NCBI GenBank assembly: GCA_021397845.1
Contig: CM038044.1
Coordinates: 104,220,942-104,284,941 of the forward strand
Direction of reading: 5' to 3'
Length of the DNA: 64,000 bases
Source of the DNA: Areca catechu
Taxonomy: Eukaryota > Streptophyta > Magnoliopsida > Arecales > Arecaceae
Each line of letters opens with the position of its first letter. Positions within the stretch are counted from its first letter, which is position 1. A program made the translations under genes and the position numbers. Positions 21,309 through 31,464 of this stretch are shown here, piece by piece. The notes under the pieces were generated by a model that was not told where the DNA came from, made no database searches, and was given only the letters and a program-made list of their open reading frames with translations.

Positions 21309-22190
21309 CTGTCTAGGGTTTCTGTTTAGATTGCTTGTTTGAGTCTCTCTCTTTTTACTTTGTCTGCTCGAAGTAGACTCCCCAGGACGTCCGATCCTAG
21401 GAACGAAGCGAGGTGCAAACCTCCTCTTCCCATTCCATGGGGTGTTCCTAGGGCGTGTAGGGGATCCGTTGGGTTATAACTTCGTAGCAAGAATTGTAAA
21501 CGGGGAAGTGCTCTATTTTCAACCCGTAATTGCCCTGTTGCAGGAATTATTTCTTACTACAGGTAACTCCAAATTCGGTGATTTTTATTTTTCTAAAACC
21601 AGTATAATTGATGCTATTTTGCATAATTTTCCTGTGATTTATTGGTTTCCGTGAGATTTTTGAGAATTAAATTACTATAACTCTATTTTTGTTTCTGTAA
21701 TTCAATTATTTTTGAATGTTCAACACTTAATTCATCTTAAGGGCATTTGAACATCTAAGATAAGGGGAGGAGTTGATAACCTCTCCTTAGCCCAAAACCA
21801 TCACCCACTCATTCGAACCTAAGCCTTTAATCTTAAAATTAATTAGACCTAATTTGCCCTAGTGGGCTAGGGACATCAACAAGTCAGGTCAAGGCTAGTG
21901 TTGAGTCAGTTTGTCTAGTTACTCTGTGTGCTTTGTACTCAGTGTCTAGAATGGTGGTTCAGGGATTCCATCCTGAAGGGCTTGTGTGCTGGTCCGCCTA
22001 CCTGGCCAATCTCTGATTGGTGTCTAGGATTGGCAATTAGGGACCTAACACTCCTTACACCTGCCTGGCTGAGTCCCGAGTTACTACAGGCTAGCTTGCC
22101 ACTCTGATTGGGCATCTAGTTTGGGCTCTAGGTCTAGTTAGCCCATATCGTTTCAGTCGAGTCTCATTTGGTGTGCTTGCTTGCATCATC
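21309..22190 (+). other. Leader of element 3
   Basis: Non-coding leader between the PBS cluster and gag; parts (for example the 21730-22160 stretch with CCTAGCCC and GTCTAG words) resemble the leaders of elements 1 and 2. No supported gene. Confidence 0.6.
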
Positions 22191-22863
22191 ATGTCCACCC
22201 GGAATGAAGTACCCTACCAACCTGGTCAAACCCAACCTGATTTAGAGGCCATGATTAGAACTCTTACCGAAAGTATGACCAAATTGAGTCAGGATATGAA
22301 TGAGGTTTTGCCCAGTTTAGAGACCGAGCCCAGGGACTTGAGAAACGTAGACATCAAAATTGGACCCCTGATCCAAAATTTAATAGGCCCCAACCTCACC
22401 CATGCCAGGAATCTAGGAGGACCTTATACCGTGATCCCGAGCATAACCTTAGGAAGCCTAACCATGATATCTATAGTGTGGATCGTGTCTATGAGAGGTC
22501 CTTACAATATTCTAGACCAGTCACTCAACAACCCAAGTCTTCTAGATCAAACCATTTAGATCCACACCCATGCCCAAGTAAGGTCTCTACTAGCTTGAAA
22601 CCCAGTGTGACCCAGGTTCCTATATCTCAAGAATGTTTGTTTTGTGGAGAAAGAGGCCATAAATCTAGTCAGTGCCCATGCATAGGACTGGCTTGTGCAC
22701 AGCTAAGTGGTAAGAATCCTAAGGATGACATTAATGAGGGAGAACCCAAGCCTACCAATGAGGAAGAAAGGTTAGGTATGACAAGCCTAGGATCAGTTGA
22801 CCCGATTATCACTGACCCGAAACCCATTGAAGATGGCATCGAGAAGTATATGATGCTGGCTTG
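22191..22863 (+). pseudogene. gag: gag remnant of element 3 with zinc knuckle
   Basis: Starts MSTRNEVPYQPGQTQPDLEA (22191). An N-terminal helical stretch (LTESMTKLSQDMNEVL) precedes a frameshift near 22480-22550; the second frame gives VYERSLQYSRP and the zinc knuckle CLFCGERGHKSSQCP (about 22634-22680), a C-x2-C-x4-H-x4-C nucleocapsid motif. The large central Gag domain expected between these parts is missing, so this is an internally deleted gag that keeps only the ends. A further shift near 22863 separates it from the acidic ORF. Confidence 0.65.
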
Positions 22864-23802
22864 AGTCTAGTTGATGAATATGAGGGGGAAGAACTTGAAG
22901 AATGTGACATCGGTACTATTGGTTCCTTACCTGAGGAGACCTTGGAGAGCAACCAAGTGGTAGGACCTAGTTCAGAAATTCAAGAGATTTGTGAGAACCA
23001 AGTTCCTTTAGTCAAATACCCCCAGGAAGAACTCATAGTGTTAGCCCGAGCTATCAGTTCGTACCCTCTAATGATAGTCATTCCCCAAGTACCAATTGAA
23101 GATCTTTGCACTGAACTGTTTAAGTTTGCCCACCCTATGGTAGATCCTCTCCTTAGGATGACTGAATCAAGCCTCTTACAATTGGACCTTGTCCCATGCC
23201 CAGCCACTAAGGTCTCTCCCGATAATTAATTAACCAACTCCTACCTGATGGGGTTATTGAGGGGACCCCTGCCACTCAAGGAATTCAGGAGCTAACCCTA
23301 AGAGAAGACCCTTTTGAGGAAGTTCAGAAGAGAAAATTGCACCCAATGAGAGTTTAAGTGAGAATACCTTTGAACTTATTGAGGAATCCAAAGAAGACAC
23401 CCTGAGTCAAATCTGGTAGAGAAGTGTGAAGAAGGAAGGGGTTCACAAGAATTGCCCATTGAGAAGGTCCAAGAACAAGAAAAAGACAGTAGCTTAGAGG
23501 AGTTTTTAGATAAACATTCCAAAGACCTTCCTGATAACCTTCCACCTTCTAGGAGCACCCAGCCTACCCTAGAACTTGCACTTGTAGACCCTCCTAGAGC
23601 AAATCATGAGGTTTGGATGAGTGCACCTATAGAACAATGTCCTCATTTTAAGGTCATCCTGAATAACCAAGGTTTGTTTCTTGTTTCTGATAAGCCACCT
23701 CAAAACTCTGATTCTTATTTCCTACCCTTCCCTGAATCTTCTCATGTTTCTAAGCTATGGGATTACACTTTACTGAGATCTCTAGGTTGCAAGACTCCTT
23801 AG
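22862..23802 (+). pseudogene. Acidic ORF shared by the RT-less elements (element 3 copy)
   Basis: Starts SLVDEYEGEELEE, continues GSLPEETLESNQVVGPSSEI and KYPQEE, and is open to a stop at 23229. After a broken stretch a second open part (23452-23802) gives CPHFKVILNNQGLFLVSDK and SYFLPFPESSHVS. The order of landmarks matches elements 1 and 2 though the LTR family differs. The 14-residue repeats are absent here. Acidic, no membrane segment, no known domain recognised. Confidence 0.55.
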
Positions 23803-24059
23803 AACCTATTAGGTTTGCCACCTACTTCTGGAAGACCTTATGGCACCTACTAGGCATCCATAATAAGTTTTCATGCTCTGCATGCCCTCCTCCGACCCAA
23901 GGTCAAACCTAGAGAGCCTTAGTTTGTTAGGTTTAGACCTAGGGTTCCTTTGGAATAAAGTCCATTCTTTAGGAATGCGTCGTCAGTCTAGTTTAGTTTT
24001 CTTGACCCCTTACTAGGCTTTGGCTCAGATTTTGGTTTGATTGAGAGCACCAGGAATTG
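23803..24059 (+). other. Interval before integrase tail in element 3
   Basis: No frame supported. GAAGACCTTATGGCACCT at 23832 corresponds to the same position in elements 1 and 2. Confidence 0.45.
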
Positions 24060-24912
24060 GGATTTGTATTTTGTCCAGGGCTGAAATTGCATTCAATGTT
24101 TCGATCAATAGGTCTATAGGCTAGAGTCCCTTTGAAATTGTTCATGGATACAAGCCTCACACACCACTTGATCTAATTTCACTATTAGCCCACACACACA
24201 AGTCTCTTGATGCACTTGCATAACATGTAAAGGACTTGCATAAAGAAATTCATGAAACTTATAAGAAGTTGGCTGATTCTCAAAGACGAGTCAAAACTTT
24301 TGTTGAGAGAGACTATGTAATGATTAGGTTAAGGCCTGAGCGGTTTTCTCTGGAACCGTTAGAAAGTTACATGCTAGAGGAGCTGGACCATTTAGAGTAG
24401 TAAAAAGAGTAGGATCCAATGCCTATGTGCTCGAGTTGCCTCCAGAACTAGGCAATAGCTCTACTTTCAACATTACAGACCTAGTAGAGTACAGGGAGCC
24501 AGCTGTGATTCCCAATGAGCCTTTTGAACCTAATCCTGTTATTGAGAGTGATCCCGAGCCTGTGTGTCCACCAACAAACTGGCCTGTGAGGAAAGAGCAG
24601 ATTGAAAAGATCCTGGATGATCAGGTTATCTCTACTCGTAATCGAGGATACCAAAGATACCTGGTCCGCTGGCTAGGAAGGCCAGATTCTGATGACTCTT
24701 GGATCTCCGAGAAGAATTACAAGAGTTGGACCCAGACCTCTTGGAGAGATACCAGAGCCAACTTGATCCATACTCGACAGGGTCGAGTTCCTCCCACCCT
24801 GGGAGAATTGGTGCGGGCACCAGACTCAGAAGAAGACTTCAGAGCTCCATCTGGATCTCTGATTAACCTTGCCCGAGAAAAATTAGGGTTTTTGGTTTGT
24901 AATAAGAGTTGA
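24060..24912 (+). pseudogene. Integrase C-terminal tail and chromodomain of element 3
   Basis: From about 24120 the translation gives SPFEIVHGYKPHTPLDLI and HVKDLHKEIHETYKKLADSQ, the standard segment after a chromovirus integrase core, then the small beta-barrel part (RDYVMIRLRPERF). After a shift near 24340 an open frame from 24427 reads LELPPELGNSSTFNITDLVE, a Pro-rich spacer, and a chromodomain of about 45 residues (IEKILDDQV.. YLVRWLGRPDSDDSWI). Aromatic and acidic residues of the chromodomain fold are kept. The frame crosses 24809 into the LTR and stops at 24912. No catalytic core lies upstream. Confidence 0.75.
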
Positions 24913-26494
24913 CTAGATCAACTCAATTTAGCTTGAGTCTACATTACCTGCATTTTATTTTGTTGAGTCATGTTGACTCAGTAGTGGACAGGGTTTCAAC
25001 CTGGGGTGTTACATTTTTTCCCAAGACCAAGCAAGTGGACACCACACTCCCAGCCACACTCCTAGCCATACGCCTGAGTCCAGGGGGCGCCATATCTACA
25101 TCCAGCAGCCTTTGGTCCCCACTCCACAGATAGCAGCTTCCTTCTCTCATGCACCATATGAGGAGAAATCCACCAAGAGTCCACAAATCAAGGGGCGGCC
25201 AAGACTTTCCTAAGAGAACCAAAGTAAAGATGGGAAGAAATTTTCTTGGAGAGAATTTCAAGAAGGCGCCCACTACCTGCCAAAAAAATCCAAAACAAAG
25301 ATGGGAAGGACCTTGACTTAGGGAGGAAGAAAAGGAGGAGTCCAAAAGAGTTGATCCATGGAAGGAAAAAAAATTCTCTTGAAGATCCATACAAGGAGGC
25401 GCCATCTACCTGCCTTTTATAACCCAAATCAAATTTTTTTGGTACTTTGGCCGACCATATGTGTATGATTTTTCCTGATTTGTAGATCCCCTCCTTTAGT
25501 CCCACATGGGAAGATGTAAAACCCTACTCCCTTGTAAAGCCTTATAAATTAACCCCTCTTGTAAGTTTAAATCAATCAGATGAATGAAGCCAATTTTTTT
25601 TGTGAGCAAACTTTGTGTTTTCTCTCTTCCGCACTTGCATCCAGGTGTTGAGCTCCATGAGGGAGTAAATCCGGGTTCCCCAGGAACCTTGAGGAGGTGT
25701 GAGATCTCCAAAACCCAAACCCTAGGTTAGCCACTCCACTCCCAAACCCTAGCCGCCATCACCCTTCTCTTTCCACCAAGCCCTAGCCTATCCCACCTCT
25801 CACGGCCACCCTCTCCAAGTCCAGGCTGACCACCAGCATCCAGCTCAGTCCAGATACTTCAGATCTACAGCAATTCTAAGAGGAAGTCAGATCAGCCTCC
25901 AGGAGAATCCTGATTTCAGCAACTTCAGCTTTCAAGTTCTTCAACCTGGTAAATCTTTTCTTGAGTATCTGAAATCCATCACTTGTTCCTCTTCTTTCCC
26001 AGATCTTGAGTCCAGGAGAAGCTGACCAAACCATAAGACCATATTGGAGGATCCATTGCGAAGATAGCCGACTCCGAGGATCCCACAATCTGCTCGAGAG
26101 TGTTCTTCCACCAAAATCCTGAGAAGATCACTGTCTGGTTAGTAAACCATCTCTCCTCTCTATTTTTGTTCTATTGAAAGTTCAAAGCGAAACCCTAGGT
26201 CTGGGAGTTTCTCAACCCCCAGCGATCCGTTACTTCTGAACTACTCTGATAATTTAGTTTCTTCTAAACTGTGCTTTCAATCCTTACCTAGTTTCCTTCA
26301 ACTTAGTTTAGCTTTATTTTGAGTCAAAGCCAATTTCTGAAATATAAAAAATAATAATAATTATAATAATAATAAAAGAAATTAATCTAAATTTACTTCC
26401 GCATACGCTTCTTTGTTTTTTGTTCTGCATCATTTTTGGTATCAGAGCTTCCGTTCTGCATCATTTTTGGTATCAGAGCTTCCGTTCTGCATCA
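24809..26494 (+). repeat. 3' LTR of element 3, ending in two PBS-like units
   Basis: Begins TGGTGCGGGC after purine-rich CTGGGAGAAT. TATAAAT at 25543-25549. Near the end the first CTGCATCA lies at 26432, but TGGTATCAGAGC units follow at 26437 and 26468 before the real end CTGCATCA at 26494 and the target duplicate TTCGG. So PBS copies are inside the LTR. Confidence 0.9.
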
Positions 26495-26499
26495 TTCGG

Positions 26500-27297
26500 G
26501 CAATGAAAGTTTCTGATTATGGCCATCGACTACTTCACCAAGTGGGTCGAGGTCGAAGCCCTGCCTGAATAATAGTGGTGAAGGTCAGATCCTTCTTTTG
26601 GAAGTCTATAATCTACTGATTCAGCCTCCCACATTCGATCATCACCGACAATGGGAGGTAGTTCGACAATCAGGCTTTCCAGGAGTTCTATGCTGACCTC
26701 AGCATCAGCCATCGCTTCACTTCAGTAGCTCATCCTCAGACCAACAGGGAGGCCGAAGTGACCAACCAAACCATCTTGTAAGGGCTCTACATGAGATTAG
26801 ACAAAGCCAAGGGCCGATGGGTTGATGAACTACCCAGCATGTTATGGGCTTACCACACCACACCTCGCATAGCAATGGGCGAGACGCCCTTCAACCTTAT
26901 CTTCGACACTGAAGCCATGATTCCAGTGGAACTTGGCCTACCCACATTGCGGGTAGAGAAGTATAATGAAGCTAAGAATCCAGCTCGTCTCCTCCTCAAC
27001 CTGGATTTGTTAGATAAGATAAGAGATAAGGAATGGCTCCGAATAGTGGCTTACCAGTAGTGAGTGGCATACTACTATAACTCCCGTGTAAGGTCCAAAG
27101 CATTCCATCCTGGCGACCTTGTCCTCAGGTGGGTAGAAGTATCTCAATTAGGAGAGTATAGGAAACTCTTCCCAAATTAGGAAGGTCCTTATAAGGTGGT
27201 CGAGGCTCTACCGGGTGGAGCCTACTACCTCGCTGAGCTCGACGGTACTCGATTTACGCGAACCTGGAATGCCAGCAACTTGAGAATGTACTACTAG
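26500..27297 (+). pseudogene. pol: Integrase core and C-terminus of Tat/Retand element
   Basis: The integrase resumes here after element 3. The catalytic D-D-E residues can be seen: Asp in MAIDYFTKWVEVEALPE, Asp in ITDNGR, and Glu in the QTNREAEVTNQTIL stretch. Then comes an open 89-codon part at 26791-27060 (WAYHTTPRIAMGETPFNL) and the end GPYKVVEALPGGAYYLAELD, stopping at 27297. Several in-frame stops interrupt it (for example near 26570, 26660, 26780 and 27060). The enzyme would insert the element cDNA; this copy is inactive. Confidence 0.85.
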
Positions 27298-27404
27298 TAA
27301 TGTAAGGCTCTTCTTCGATAATTAAAGTTTCTTTTTGGAGTAACCTCATTTTTCACTTGTACAAGAACTCATCCGTCCAATTCCAAGTCTAACAAAATAA
27401 GCTC

Positions 27405-27805
27405 AAAAACTTACGAAGCCCAGCACTTTAAGTCTGGAAACTTACAAAGCCTGGCACTCTAAGCCCGAAAACTTATGAAGCTTGGCACTCTAAGCCCGAA
27501 AACTTATGAAGCTCGGCACTCTAAGCCCAAAAACTTATGAAGCTCGGCACTCAAGCCTAGAAACTTATGAAGCCTGGCACTTTAAGCTCGAAAACTTATG
27601 AAGCCCGGTAGTCTAAGCCCAAAAACTTATGGAGCCTGACATTTTAAACCCGGAAACTTATGAAGCCCGGCACTCTAAGCCCAGAAACATATGAAGCCCA
27701 TCACACTAAGCTCGGAAACATACGAAGCCTGACACACTAAGCCTGAAAACTTACGAAGCCCAACACTTTAAGCCAGGAAACTTATGAAGCCCAGCACTCG
27801 AAGCC
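27405..27805 (+). repeat. 31-bp tandem array after Tat pol, about 13 units
   Basis: Unit of about 31 bases with core GAAGCCCGGCACTCTAAG and a tail near CCCGAAAACTTAT. Units vary by a few bases each. It starts about 110 bases after the integrase stop. Confidence 0.9.
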
Positions 27806-28115
27806 AGCAGTCCCACCTTCGAGGTCAGGAGACACCAGCTACCCTATGTCTGAGGTCAGGAGACACCAGTAGTCCTACCTCCAAGGTCAGGACACACCAG
27901 TAGTCCCACCTCCGAGGTTCGGAGACACTCTACTGCCTTGCTCATAGTCCAGAAATATCAGATAGGAACTCCAAGTAGTCCCACCATCTACCGCCTGACT
28001 CACAGCTTGGGGAATTAAGTAATCTGGCCACCTTGCCTCATAGTCCAGAGATGTCAAATAGGAACTCCAAATAGTCCCACCATCTATCGCCTGACTCATA
28101 GCTCGATGAAGTGAG
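27806..28115 (+). repeat. Two further short tandem repeats, 36-bp and about 108-bp units
   Basis: 27806-27930 has about four units with core GAGGTCAGGAGACACCAGTA. 27940-28110 has two units of about 108 bases sharing CTCATAGTCCAGA and AGTCCCACCATCTA. They directly follow the 31-bp array. Confidence 0.75.
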
Positions 28116-28557
28116 AAGATCCAGAGGTCTTGCATTCTATCTTACATGGCCTCAAGAATCAAGGGAAAGAGGATGAGGTGCTCCCAAAGATCTTCGTGCC
28201 TATTTTAAGGCCTTAAAGTAAGCCTGGAGTAGGCAAGGACTAGAAAAGGCACATGCACAACAACAGAAAGAAAGATGGTGCGGAACTACACCAAGTTCAT
28301 TAAGTAAATCATCCTATTTCCTCACTACAAAGATAAGACCCCTATACACTTCAAGGAATTCCTTAAAAGTACTTCAAAAAAAAAAGAGAAAGCAAGTAGA
28401 AAGAAAGAAAAGAAGATAGAAAGGGGCTAAGTGAGGAACACCAGTTGAAGGAAAAAGATGTTTCATTGACAAAGTCTTCTTTACAACCTTGTGAAGGCTC
28501 CCTATAGGCCGGAAGAACTTCCAAAATTCAAGTACAAGAGAAAGAAGGAAAAGAAAT
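28116..28557. other. Spacer between arrays and antisense gene
   Basis: No gene seen. Purine-rich on the plus strand from about 28375 to 28430 (A-run followed by GAGAAAGCAAG). It would be the 3' untranslated side of the antisense gene. Confidence 0.5.
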
Positions 28558-30720
28558 TTATGCATCAGTCACCGACTCCTTCCTAGGCCGACGAGGGACC
28601 TCAACTGGCTGGGTGGCATCCTGTGCGTTCCTAAATCTAGCCTTGACTGTGGCCTCCTCCAGCTCTGGCTCCGGCTCTGCCTCGATGACTGGCATGCTCT
28701 GCTGCCTGGGGAATGGAAGGAAAGGTTGGATGTTATCCAATCCCTTTCTTATGAAGAGGCAGATAGCCTTATCCTTGAAGTCTCTGAACCCCTGGTGGAA
28801 GAAGTCTAGAATGACTTTGGTGACTTCATCCTTGAAGGCTTGGGATGCCATGAATTAGGAGAAGGCCTCGGAAACATCTTTCTTGGCCATCTCCATCAGT
28901 GCAACGTCCACCGTAGCCTTCTTTGCCGCCACCGCAACCCTGGCCATCTCCTCCTCTACCAAAGCCTAGAGGGTCTGTGCTCTCCCTTCCAGGAAGGCCA
29001 CCTCTGCTGCAGAAGTGGCCGCCTCTCTAGCTCGACGAGAGCTAACCCTCCTTTCCCCAGTCAGGGCAGCCTCGAGCTCGATTGCCTTCTTCTATAGCTC
29101 AGCTACCTTGACCTGGGCATCGGTTATCTAAGCCTCCAGATCTTGGGCCCAGCTGGTTAGACCCCGGGCCTCATCCCTCTCCCATCGAAGGTGGGTCTCG
29201 TACTTTTGCAGTGCTTAATAGGCATCCTGCAGGAGCTGCATATCAACCACCACCTGGACCAAGGACGATGATTGACACCCCTTGTGAAAAGGGGGAAAAG
29301 GAGATATAAATCTAGAGATAGCTTATCAACATCAACCGGGTGAACACCTCGGTGGCAAGCCCCACCACTGGCCTCTCGATCCAGCCCTGGCGGTCCGATG
29401 GCTAGATCAAAGAGTTGAGGATGTCTTCTACCAGCTTCCCATCCTGGGATATCATGGAACCCGTGGGGAGGACAACGGTGAACCTTTTGCCTTCCTAGCT
29501 TGATGCCATAGGTGATCCGGTCAGGTTTGGCACAACCTCAAGTGAAGGTGCCGTATCTATGGGACTGTCACCGATGGCTTTGGCCCCAAGCAATGGAGGT
29601 AGCGTCTTGGTGGTAGCAGATCCCGCCACTCTCACCATTTCCAAGTATGGCAGATCGTCGGTGCATGGAGGTGCCACCAAAGATGGGGGTGGGGCCCCCT
29701 CCCTGGTCTTGGTTTCACCACTATGCTGCTTGGCAAGAGCCTGAACCCTTGGTCTGGACAGCACACGTGGGGCGGCTAGCCCCCTCATGTCAGGCCCATC
29801 GCTAGGCCCCAATCTTGATTCTTCCCAAGCCCTCTTCTTGGGCACTCCCTTGGGCTCTTGGACAGTAGCCCTCTTTTGGGACATCCCCAGGAGGTCATCA
29901 AAACTAAAGCTCATCCCTGCAAAATGGAGCAAATCTATTAGTCTCATTTCAAGGCAAGACTCATTACTGAGTGGAGATGGAGCCCGATATCAAGCCTTAC
30001 CCTAGGGCTAAGCTTAGTGGATCCCAGCATCGACGATATTTTCCTCACACAATAAGTCTCGAAGGGCTGGAACTTGGGAGGAAAGAAGCTGGTCGAACAC
30101 TTCCTTATCGACTGGCTCAACCGTGGACTGTCGGTTCGGAGAGTGGTCTGGGTCACTCCAAATCCGGTCCACCCCCTTAACCAAAGCAAAGAAAAACCTA
30201 CACTTCCATCCCTTGATAGAAGTGGGCATGTCAAACTTGAGGGCCCCCTTACAGGGGGACAAAAACCACCATCTGCTTCAAATGAGTGATGCTTTAGGGA
30301 AAACAAGGCCCTAGAGTAGGAAAAATGGATGACAATCCCGTGATGGTGGTAGAGGACAATAAAGCTGAAGATGGTCCGAATGACATTGGGAGTGAGTTGA
30401 GCCAGAACCAAATGATAGTGGCTGAGGAAAGAAAGGAATAAGACATGGAAAGGAAGCCGGAGAGCCTCGAAAAAGAAGTCTTCATACAAGGCTATCCGAC
30501 CCGGGCCACTGGAAGTGACCTAGTCCTCCAGCCTAGGAACAGAGAGTCGAATGGAATCAGGGATCGCAAATGACCTCCGGATGCAAAGGAGATCCTCATC
30601 GATCATCACCGAAGCAATACCGGTGGGGTCGCCAGAACCCCCAACAGGGGGGCAGGTGGAGGAGGAGCCGCAGGTGGTCCAATGACAATCTCCGTTTAGC
30701 GGGGACCCTGTAGAACACAA
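28558..30720 (-). pseudogene. Antisense accessory gene of Tat/Retand element (Transposase_28-like, coiled coil)
   Basis: Lies opposite to pol, between pol and the 3' LTR. From 30720 down: GDPTGIASVMIDEDLL, FAIPDSIRLSVP, a TAG stop at about 30520, then YEDFFFEALRLPFHVLF and LTPNVIRTIFSFIVLYHHHGI. This matches the style of the plant 'putative gypsy-type transposon' family (Transposase_28). A shift near 30250 leads to GWKCRFFFALVKGVDRIW. A basic, Pro/Ser-rich linker follows (29947-29495), then a long Ala/Glu/Arg coiled coil (about 29260-28870) with stops, and a C-terminal helical domain (MASQAFKDEVTKVILDFFHQ, 28851-28558). Its role is unknown; antisense genes at this place are a known trait of the Grande/Retand group. 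Confidence 0.65.
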
Positions 30721-31464
30721 TCAGGACTTTCTCCTCCTCTTTATTTGAGAAGGGAGGCCTCGGCTAAGAAGGCCCAGCACCATCGAAAAAACCCTGGTGA
30801 TGATGCCCCCAATCGGAGGGACTCATCAGAAATGGTGGAATAGAAAACTAGAAGACCTAACAAGAGTACTCCTCAGGTGCAGGCCGAAGGAGGAGAGCAA
30901 AAGAGAGAAAGGAGGAGGAGAAGGAAGCCTAACTTGCAGGAACTTCGCAACCTCACCCAAGAAGATGGAGGAAGATTGCTTAAGGAAGAAACTTTATCTT
31001 TTGTCACTTGAGAAACCCTTGAGAAATGGAAAGGCAAGTCCCTTTCGAGAGACCCAGAGCCCCGTCACCTTGTACTGGCCGAAGGTGTGCGCCATATCTC
31101 GCTCTGAGCCAGTCGGAGTGTGCCATATGTTGATATCCATCAGAAGCGATGCTCCGAATTGGAGGCAACCCCTTCAGGCCTAGTGCGGCAATTATGGCCA
31201 CCCTTAATGAGGGGTGACATGGCATCGCCCTATTTGAATGGAAGCATAGCCTTTGGAACACCGGCGCACAAGGCATTGATGGCATAGGAGACGCGACCCT
31301 CAATGTCAGTGTGATCATTACTCCCCTTGCCTTGAGCACCTCTTTGTTGTTCGGGCTCGGGAGTGGGGGGCATCTGATATGGTACATTTGCTGACCTAGA
31401 GTCTTGCTAGTGGCCACACTGGCAAGAGCACTGCCACCTGGACAGAGTGGCCAAGTAAGGAGCC
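30721..31464. other. Region upstream of antisense gene
   Basis: G/A-rich on the plus strand (for example 30890-30925). Open frames on both strands here have no recognisable content and I leave them out. On the minus strand this would hold the promoter of the antisense gene; no clear TATA box was seen. Confidence 0.4.

Larger units (their letters stand above)
19542..26494 (+). mobile_element. Element 3: young RT-less chromodomain Ty3 element in the Tat integrase gene
   Basis: Direct LTRs at 19542-21229 and 24809-26494, starting TGGTGCGGGC, flank a 3.6 kb interior with gag, the acidic ORF, the integrase tail and a chromodomain. TTCGG at 19537-19541 and 26495-26499 is a perfect target duplication, and the Tat integrase reading is continuous across it. 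By eye the first 200 bases of the two LTRs differ at only two or three sites, so it is the youngest complete insertion here. RT, RNase H, protease and the integrase core are absent, so it depended on a partner element. Its LTR end is unusual (see the PBS repeat entry). Confidence 0.9.

Noticed and set aside
25188..25505. Minus-strand frames of 105-145 codons near 24968-25505
   Set aside because: LTR sequence of element 3; the 5' LTR copy breaks the same frames.
28613..29097. Plus-strand open frames over the antisense gene
   Set aside because: Shadows of the minus-strand coiled coil; the minus-strand reading has the recognisable C-terminal domain.
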